Assembly (NCBI RefSeq): GCF_019399895.1
Contig: NC_091873.1
Coordinates: 1,372,001 to 1,436,000 of the forward strand
From: Cardiocondyla obscurior
Taxonomy: Eukaryota; Arthropoda; Insecta; Hymenoptera; Formicidae
Direction of reading: 5' to 3'
Length of the DNA stretch: 64,000 bases
Below are positions 62,501-64,000 of this stretch, in pieces. The translations under genes and the position numbers were made by a program. The notes beneath the pieces were generated by a model. The model ran no database searches. It was not told the DNA's origin and saw only the letters and a program-made list of their open reading frames with translations. How positions within the stretch are numbered: the first letter of the stretch is position 1; each line of letters starts with the position of its first letter.

Positions 62501-64000
62501 ATAGCGACATGACGACGGGGGCAGGGAGCCACATCGGACTTAGAACCCTAATGCAATTGGCGCAGCAGCTAACAATTAGCGGCTTGGGAAATGGGATGTA
62601 GTCACGATATATATTTCAGCGTATATATATATGTATAATATATAATATATATCTAAATGTATCATATTATATGATGTAGTATATTTCAATAATTTATTTT
62701 AAGTATATATATGTATATCAATTAATACACATAATTATTGAAATATAATATGATATGTCTAGAAGTATTAGATATGAGAACCAGATAAATTTATTCATTC
62801 GGAGAATGTTATTTGATATTTAATCCGAAAAGAGATAAGGAGGAAATATGTATAAATCACAAATGTGATAATGGACATTTTTTTATCGATACCGATACAA
62901 AGGTTGCTATCTTGTACTCGATCTTTCACCGCATCATTAATGTCAAACATTCAAGAATTTATTTTTCTCGTGCCTCGCGTTTCTCGGTGAGGCTCTATCG
63001 GCGGAGTCCCGAATTTTCCGATCGATTGAAATTAATTCAGGAAAGTTCCTGATTATTTATGTCGCGAACTTTCGCAGTTAGGAGGAAAGACGAGGAGGCG
63101 ACGACCTTCCCGCCCACCGCTTGTGCCGGCTAAGGCGTTTTAAGTATGCACTGTCGCCGACGTCCAAGAGATCTAAGTTTAGCGAGGTGCCGGCCGCCTA
63201 CGGAAGCCGCGGGATCATTAAAGCGATCAACTTTTCAAAAGCCCCCACGAGCACCAGCTCGGCCATTATGGAGGACGTATAACAGACATAGAATTTTAAT
63301 ACCGGCGGAAGAGAAGGAAGGCGAAGAGGAGGCGAAGTTGCTCTCGTTTTTACACGTTCCGCTTCTCCGGCCAAGTAAAACTCGCGTCGGGTACCATAAA
63401 ATCATTAGGGTAATCAGATTCGCGCGCGCGCGCGGGTGAAACCGGCCGAATATCGAACTCCTCAGCCGGAAGATTGAAAATTCTCTGAACGTGTGGAACT
63501 CTGCCAAGTCTCATAACTCGGCTAAAAACACGGCAGCACCTTTACGAGGACTTAAGCCGAGGCCTGCTCGCCTTCTGTTTCTCATAAATGAGAGATCATT
63601 TCGTTTGTCGCCGAATATTCTAAAATAAAACGGCAGGAAGTAAAAGATTGATAAACAATCGGAATAAAAGCTAGATAGAAAGATCGTGAAAGTTATGTAG
63701 CTAAAACGTTTCGAATGTTGAGATTTAATATGATCGAAAACGACACGTCTCACTACTTTGATTTTATTTATTTATTTTATTTATTAAAAGTGAAATACAT
63801 TTTATTAGTCGTCCGGGAAAAAAGTTCTCTCGCCATTTCACGTCGTTTAGATGAGCTATGAGCGGAAGTTTGATTCAGGAAACCTGGTTTCGCCTTCGTT
63901 CTATCTCGTGCTCGCGCTAATGGTGCCTAACTCAATTCCGAGAGGTCGAAGGTTGGACATGCGACTTGGCGAACTCGTAACTCGACTTTCGAAAGGCCCC
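59530..64000. other. Downstream sequence with no supportable gene
   Basis: I see no exon with convincing splice sites or a recognisable protein. The longest frames (about 100 codons) overlap on both strands. The stretch includes AT-rich strips, an A-rich patch near 60450-60470, a solitary transposon-end-like ACACCCTGTATA at 60790-60801, and an AT-rich imperfect hairpin at 62660-62756. Confidence 0.5.
62660..62756. repeat. AT-rich imperfect inverted repeat
   Basis: TATCATATTATAT plus TTCAATAATT on the left match, in reverse complement, AATTATTGAA plus ATATAATATGATA on the right, with about 12 extra bases in the left arm and a loop of roughly 40 bases. It could be a decayed short foldback element or chance in a TA-rich strip. 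Confidence 0.55.

Noticed and set aside
1..64000. tRNA, rRNA, CRISPR array, bacterial operon
   Set aside because: No cloverleaf with a convincing T-arm box, no rRNA core sequence, no regularly spaced identical repeats, and no tightly packed long frames.

Overview
The window looks like nuclear DNA from an arthropod, most likely a hymenopteran insect and quite possibly an ant. This is inferred from three things. The base composition is patchy and CpG-rich, with AT-rich stretches between CG-rich ones. Introns of 22-29 kb separate tiny exons with canonical GT-AG sites. A foldback transposable element is present whose ends begin CAGGGTGTCCC next to TA, a type familiar from ant genomes. There is no bacterial gene organisation, and I found no rRNA, tRNA or CRISPR array.

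Only one protein-coding gene can be assembled with confidence. It lies on the + strand and spans nearly the whole window: coding exons 4940-5117, 34413-34525 and 56442-57627, followed by a 3' UTR that probably ends near 59.5 kb. From the first in-window ATG the joined reading frame encodes 486 residues. It has a short acidic, cysteine- and proline-rich N-terminus, one transmembrane helix (residues 70-91) followed by a basic stop (KHKRK), and a long, low-complexity, proline/serine/arginine-rich cytoplasmic tail. The tail carries a duplicated S-(V/I)-D-S-(E/D)-G-Y-S-Y-I motif and a C-terminal CPLC. I do not recognise the gene by name. Exon 4940-5117 starts with a splice acceptor and is open in frame up to it, so upstream exons, possibly coding, lie before it.

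Layout. 1-4939 is upstream/intronic sequence with homopolymer and TC repeats and no supportable exon. 5118-34412 is intron 1 (29.3 kb), holding a pair of related minus-strand spliced units (copies A and B, 11.9-13.4 kb), a 522-bp perfectly symmetric foldback element (21455-21976) and many simple repeats. 34526-56441 is intron 2 (21.9 kb). It contains two candidate alternative exons of the host gene (35776-35841 and 41638-41677), a diverged direct repeat (37045-37160 and 37612-37710) and a third copy (C, 50.9-52.1 kb) of the minus-strand unit. 57628 to about 59530 is the 3' UTR, with two Pumilio-type UGUAAAUA sites and a perfect 24-bp palindrome. About 59530-64000 is intergenic or unrecognised.

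The most unusual content is the set of three diverged antisense units inside the introns. All three keep a splice donor, a roughly 160-bp intron, an acceptor, a 33-41 nt micro-exon and a second donor. Two share an 85-90 bp GC-rich block upstream, and two share a conserved 8-bp stem whose loop has changed. They look like a duplicated antisense transcription unit, probably non-coding, or a spliced repeat family.
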